This document shows, piece by piece, positions 58,683-64,000 of a stretch of DNA of 64,000 bases. Position numbers and translations under genes: made by a program. The stretch lies in the NCBI RefSeq assembly GCF_964340395.1, contig NC_135549.1:27272095-27336094 (forward strand), in the 5' to 3' direction. Position 1 is the stretch's first letter. Each line of letters begins with the position of its first letter. Under the pieces are notes generated by a model. It saw nothing but the letters and a program-made list of their open reading frames with translations, was not told the DNA's origin and did not search any database. The DNA comes from Glandiceps talaboti. Lineage: Eukaryota; Hemichordata; Enteropneusta; Spengelidae.

Positions 58683-60992
58683 GGGCCCACTATAGCTATG
58701 CCAAACAACAGCCGACCTTTAGATTATTTTAGTATTTTTTTTGACAATATTATTAAGAAAGAGAAAAATGTTGTCCAATAACATCAAGATGAATTTCATG
58801 TCGACTAATTTTGAAATTAAGAATGTTGACTCACTTCTATGGTATTTACAGTCGTTGTCACATCCATCCAGCTCTTCGTACCATCTTTGTAGAGATGACA
58901 AATCTGAATGCAGAAAGGAAAGGAAGAGGGCAAGAAACAACGACAGAGGGGCATGGGTAGACATCGATGTTATTGAAATGAAAGCCTTTTTCGGATTATG
59001 TCTAGCGATGGGTGTCATGAAGTTGCCTGCATTAGAAAGGTACTGGCGAAGGACAGAGAGGCTACTTTGTTGTAATTTTCCAGAGATCATGTCAAGAAAT
59101 CATTTCCTTCAAATTTATCGTTATTTACATGTCTCTGATGATGACTTACAACAGCCTAGAGAACACCCAAACTATGACAAACTGTTCAAGATAAGACAAT
59201 TTTTAGATCACATAAATGTGAAGTTTTTTATGCTTATGTTCTTTCTCGGGAGGTATCCATCGATGAGTCCAGTACACCGTTCAAGGGAAGACTATCTTTC
59301 AAAGTATTTATAAGAAATAAGCCACATCGATTCAGGATAATGTGTTGGGTATTATCTGAAGCACACACCGGGTACGTCTAGAGGCTTCAGATATATCAAG
59401 GTACATATTTTCTTTTTTGTATTTTTATTGTGTTTATTACTATGTATGCTGTTATCAAACTCACATCATGGTACGCTAGAACTGTTGTTCATCAATTTAT
59501 TGTGTAAATAATATCAGATTGTAGATGGTTCAATGGCAGTGTGAATTTTACAACAGGGAATATTTTGTAATTTGCACATTGTCATTGTATTTATTTGGTA
59601 CACTTTTTATCAAACCTGTAATGACATGAAGACCCACAAATAAATGTTTCAGTATGTTATTTTATTCAATGCCTTTCATTCATGTAAGTCTATTAGTAAT
59701 AATAATAGTGCCAGACAGAAAGTTTGATTGATTGATATATCAATTATTGCCATTACATAGTCAATATATATAACTTTACTCTGTGTAACTTGTGTCTTTG
59801 ATGTTGTCAGAAGTTTGAATGTCTAAAATATAAATGGTATATATGCACATTCAGATCTGATACATTTTATTGTTCAGAAAAAGGGGATTTATAGATATGG
59901 TATACAATTTTGATTTTATATATTAATATCATTTTAATATTCATTGAAAGAAAATAACTCTGACACAGTATACCTACCTCTGGTCACTACTTTATTTTAG
60001 ACAAAGCAGCAAAATCTATAATCAGCACAATTAGAATATCATAGAACGAATACAATTCATTCTTATATATTTTTTAGGTTTCCATTATTATGTTATGTTA
60101 TGTGTGGTTTGACTCATAAAGAATTCAACATATGTGTGACATAAAATAAAATATAAATTCACATTACTTTATTTCTTGTTTATTTCAGTGAAAGAGGGAG
60201 ACCGACCAGAAGTAGGGCAAGCCAGGCGAGTTGTTTCTGACCTTCTCCAGGGTTTATTTAATTTAGGTCATCATCTCTATACAGACAATTTTTAAACAAG
60301 TGTCAGGCTCGCTAATGATCTTTACCAACAGGGAACATTGATGTGCGGGACAGTACGATTCAGTTCCGCACTTCCACCAGACATCAAGCTCGCCAACATT
60401 GATAGGGGCACCATGAGATGGAGGATGGCTTGGCTTGCCCTGTCCTAGCCACTAGCTGGATGGACAGAAAGCCAGTCTATTTTCTATCAACCATTCATTC
60501 ACCAGACGATAATGGTGTTCCAGTGGCCGTGGATAGATGCCAAGCTGGAGGAACAAGGGAAGTACCATGTCCACCATTGCTTCCTGACTACAACCGGTAT
60601 ATGGGAGGTGTGGATCCGATCTTTGTGACCAGATGATCCAGTATTATGGGTATGGTAGGAGATCAGTTCGCTGGTACCACCGTGTCATATTTTACTGTTT
60701 AGAAGTGGCCATACTAAATGCATACATCATCGAAGGCCATGTTACACCTCACATTCGTCAACATCATCAGAAGCGTTCCCTTTAGGATTTTTGGATCCAA
60801 TTGATCCAGCAGCTGACCGACCAGTGGCGTTCCAGTCACTCTTTACAATCTCCACGCAACAGGATCACTGAAGAGCAACGGTTGGAAGGACGTCCTAGAC
60901 CAAAGCGTGTGACTGGTGGAGGAAGACAGTTTGCTGTGTGTACAGAGACCATCAAGCGTTCTGATCTACCAGAAGACAGAGCCAGAGTCTAG
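58683..60992 (+). pseudogene. piggyBac-type transposase relic, tandem copy 2
   Basis: Lacks the N-terminal segment present in copy 1. It has ARNNDRGAWVDIDVIEMKAF, LPALERYWRR and HFLQIYRYLHVSDDD, then an intron-like gap to the acceptor at about 60188, and RPEVGQARRVV. GHHLYTDNF keeps the second catalytic Asp. TLMCGTVRFSSALPP and YMGGVD then shift frame. The shared upstream stop and many later lesions show that both copies are inactive. Confidence 0.75.
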
Positions 60993-61325
60993 AATAGATG
61001 TTTTCCACGGTCTGTCTTCAAATGTCAATCATTGCTGTCCACCGTAAAACATCGCAATTTTCTTCATGATGGCACTACGTAGACTTTGACACCAGTGACA
61101 TACATTAGTGTATGATATACACTAATAGGAAGAAATACCATTTCGTAGTGTTGCAAGCCGCTTTGCTCGTCCAATTTATTATTTACGGATGCTTCTCTTG
61201 CTATATGACCATGCAGTACCTGGGCCACGACGCCTGTGTACGGAGAAATTCACCAATCTTTGGAGAAGGAATGATATTCCCAAAGATTGTTACCTAGTAG
61301 GGCAATCTGATTAAAATCTGATGCG

Positions 61326-61980
61326 GTGAACGCGGCTAGATGTCTTAAAGTTATCTCAACATGTTCAAGTATTCTACAGACTCTTCATGAGTTGAAACTA
61401 CATGTACCTCCAGTTAAGCCAAGATGGGGTGATTTCACTGATGCAGGTCCAGGAGTGGGAATCTCCAACATTGAAGTAGCTTCAGAGATACTGAAATTGC
61501 ACGCATGTACATTTCTGACTATATATCGTATACGAAGTCATCGTTCTAGAGGAGATAGTGGACAAAATGAAGCTGAAAGGACAAACTCAGCAACTGGTGC
61601 TCGCTGCTATTGTCGATGGTAGTACTATAAATTGGGAAGTGAAAACAAGATTTCATGAAATGTCTAGTGAAGAAATTGAACGAATGACACTAAATAAACA
61701 TAAAACATACAAGTCACAAGGAATGGAAGAGAATACCTGGATTGTTGCTGAAGAATTGGTATCTAGAGTGGATGATGGCACACCAGTTTTGGGAAAGAAT
61801 ATAACAACACTGTTGTCAAATAAACCCAAAGAGCAGTTTTTATTTAACATGCAGCAAATAAACTTAATGATTACCAGTCATCTTCATCAAGTACAAAAAG
61901 TACGAAGTCAGAGTCTGAACATATCAATAAAATCATGCAGTTTAGTGGCACTCATTATAAAATTTGAGTACCCAAAGTGA
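61326..61980 (+). pseudogene. repetitive invertebrate protein of unknown function, tandem copy 2
   Basis: The first frame reads LHVPPVKPRWGDFTDAGPGV, then RIRSHRSRGDSGQNEAERTN. The second frame (61558-61980) reads INWEVKTRFHEMSSEEIERM and LVSRVDDGTPVLGKNITTLL. It keeps the same frameshift as copy 1. Confidence 0.45.
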
Positions 61981-62035
61981 GATGGTGAGAACTGTGAACA
62001 TTTTCATCAGCAGCTGTGGATAGGAAAAAAAATGT

Positions 62036-63513
62036 GCAACCGACTTTGTGAACAACAACAACAACACCAACAACTGGTACTGGTTCCGTCAACCGTGAAT
62101 TACACACTCTATTCAGTTTCCCAAGAAGCTGTCACAGTACACCATGGCCACTGACAAGTGACGTAATGTCAGTGGCTGTGGGCATGACGCACGTGCAACC
62201 GACTTTGTCAACAAAAACAACAACAACAACACAGAGTGCTACGTGTACCACTGGTACTGGTTCTGTCAACAGTGAATTACGCACTCTCTTCAGTTTCCCA
62301 AGAAACTGTCCAAGTAAAAGGAACCAGGACAGTGGGAAACATTTCGGGTGCAGAAAACTGCCAAAGCTTGTACCATTACCAGACCCTTATCTCAGTACGT
62401 GGACCCATAAGTTTTGCTGCATGTGCGACAGCAAAGCTGTACTGGCACCCACTGCCAGTGAAAAGTACAATCTACATAAATGCGGGCTTGGTGTGAAAAA
62501 AGTTTTCATTTTTTCAAAATATTTTCTCAGACACCAATGACTTGCGTGTTGTCTGGTCAGTGTGACTTTCTTACCCACACCAAACACTCGACAGTAATCA
62601 TGTTGAGTAATATTTCCCTTCCCCCATTTTTATTTTATCCATACAACAGAATTTCTTGATAGCATCATAGCGATCCTTTCTGTTGCTTGGTAAAATACTA
62701 GGTTAAATCTATCCAAAACGCCAGACACTTTCAAGAGTTTCCAAACAGATGTGTGGTCACTGTATGTGAAAGTATTTTTCATATATGTGTTGAGGTACCA
62801 GGATTTGCATAATTAAAATAATACAACACCTTAAATAATCAAGGTAAAACATACCATTTGAAGAAGTATACGGCAAAGACTTTTGATGGACAAAGGTTAC
62901 ACATGGAAAGAAGGAAAGGTGGCTAAAATGTAGAAAAGTATTATGGCAGAAAATTATTATATAAAAGGCCCAAACCTCATGGACTTCAGCACAACGTTGG
63001 TAACCCCTCCCTATCAATGTCCAGACTACAAGTTAATTATTTTTGGGAGCCCCAGAGTCTAAGATACATAACTAGTCACTGGACGGTACTGTTAGTTTGC
63101 ACCTACTGCAGAGACAAGTTCAGATTGCAGACAATATCTGCAGAACATAATTTCATTTATATAAAGGTGGACCGACATTGTCAACGCATAACTCTATGGC
63201 AGCCCAGCCAAACTGCTAGAGCTGACTTTGAAAAAGAAATTGGCCGAGAGGCAGATGACCCTTTAACAGCGTTAAAAGCATCAGACAAACCAAGAAACAA
63301 ATATACTTTGTACATGTGCTACTTTGTATACCCTAGTTTTGCACTGAATCATTTTTTACTGAATCAAGATTTGAAATTTTCTATTTTCAACTTTATTTGT
63401 TCTACAGCATGTATTAAATCCTGTTCATACATAACCTCGACTTTTAGGTGCATAGCTAGTGGACACTTCCGATGACCATAATTTTTCATGGATGTTTTCC
63501 TTTTTGGTGAAGA
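62036..63513 (+). other. unit 2 spacer with internal duplication and unassigned ORF 63017-63475
   Basis: Counterpart of 55790-57320. It holds an AAC-rich duplicated segment (62036-62250) and the 152-codon frame beginning MSRLQVNYFWEPQ. No family was recognised. Confidence 0.3.
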
Positions 63514-64000
63514 ATGTCTCATAACCTCGACTTTTATAAGTATGTACTGAGTAATAGTTGTAGAATTTGTGGTGACAAAATCAGGTGTACACCCGTATTT
63601 CATTGTGTCTATTACATTCAAGTGTTAACAACATATTTTGGTGTTACTGAGTTCAGTGATAGTGATGTTTATCCAAACATATTCTGCCACAAATGCAAGA
63701 AAACCATAGGGCGTTTCAGTGTAGCTACTACTTCAGGAAAATATTTTAGTTCTAAATTACAAGTAGCAAATTGGTGGTGTAGGCATCCAAGATTGAATAG
63801 ATGTAAAGTTTGCAAAAAATTTAGTAAGCATGGTAAAAAACCCAACCACAGGTACAGCAAGGAGAAGGTTTGTAGATGGTCTGTTGTAGATGGGTTGACA
63901 CATCAGAAATTGATAGGGGTAAACCAGCAAACCAGTGAAAGTATTGTATCAGGAATAATTCAACAAATTAATAAGCATGCTGTAAAATCAATGAGAGGTA
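63514..64000 (+). CDS. RAG1-N-terminal-like zinc-domain protein, tandem copy 2 (open, partial)
   Basis: From the ATG at 63514 the frame is open for 162 codons to the window edge. It carries CRICGDKI, YFGVTEFSDSDVYP, FCHKCKKTIGR, NWWCRHPRLNRCKVC, then FSKHGKKPNHRYSKEKVCRW, SVVDGLTHQK and QQINKHAVKSMRG. Unlike copy 1 there is no frameshift after the zinc domain. It may be the N-terminal exon of a larger transposon protein lying to the right. RAG1-N-like assignment rests on spacing of the cysteine/histidine ligands. Confidence 0.5.
   Translation, partial: MSHNLDFYKYVLSNSCRICGDKIRCTPVFHCVYYIQVLTTYFGVTEFSDSDVYPNIFCHKCKKTIGRFSVATTSGKYFSSKLQVANWWCRHPRLNRCKVCKKFSKHGKKPNHRYSKEKVCRWSVVDGLTHQKLIGVNQQTSESIVSGIIQQINKHAVKSMRG

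Larger units (their letters stand above)
58683..64000 (+). repeat. tandem direct duplication, unit 2 (cut by window end)
   Basis: Direct repeat of 52573 onward. Differences include an extra segment of about 95 bp at 59910-60005, loss of about 70 bp near 62700 and an insertion near 62575-62620. Confidence 0.85.

Overview
The window is animal nuclear DNA: AT-rich, intron-containing genes with GT-AG splice sites, long introns full of short repeats, many microsatellites, and a large transposon graveyard on the right. The protein set (vertebrate-like MEST and ribophorin I, an intronless RING/B-box/filamin/NHL TRIM, DIRS-, Penelope-, P-, Mutator- and piggyBac-like relics, a RAG1-N-terminus-like zinc protein) suggests a marine invertebrate, most likely an invertebrate deuterostome such as a cephalochordate or hemichordate. 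The species cannot be fixed from sequence alone.

Layout. 0-1.3 kb: the 5' end of a minus-strand gene of unknown function that runs off the left edge. 4.0-16.6 kb: a complete 11-exon MEST homologue (+) with two alternative versions of exon 6; its introns carry a foldback element with a SINE inside it, a minisatellite and MITE copies. 18.95-21.35 kb: a single-exon TRIM2/3/71-class gene (+). 21.4-26.7 kb: non-coding, with foldback elements, a (GA)n tract and a hairpin. 26.7-28.5 kb: a dead Mutator-like transposase with a TIR insertion. 29.5-37.5 kb: a complete 10-exon ribophorin I gene (-), a subunit of the oligosaccharyltransferase of the ER. 38-40.2 kb: two related minisatellites around a LINE 3' end.

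40.4-52.3 kb is layered retro- and DNA-transposon debris: a DUF6589-like/PHD-finger gene or element split by a DIRS-like retroelement, a coiled-coil element protein, a P-element-type transposase, a tyrosine recombinase interrupted by a 22-bp insertion with an 8-bp target duplication, and two Penelope-like copies with hammerhead-ribozyme-like boundaries. 52.4-64.0 kb holds a tandem direct duplication (period about 6.1-6.2 kb). Each unit carries, in one orientation, a piggyBac-type transposase relic, a repetitive protein of unknown function and a RAG1-N-terminal-like zinc-domain ORF; the right-hand zinc ORF is open to the window edge.

Only MEST, TRIM and RPN1 (plus the left-edge fragment) look like functional host genes, and nothing suggests that they work together. 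The most unusual items are the mutually exclusive MEST exon 6 pair, the 38-bp and 22-bp TIR-only insertions with perfect 8-bp target duplications, the hammerhead-like motifs, and the tandem unit with the RAG1-N-like ORF.
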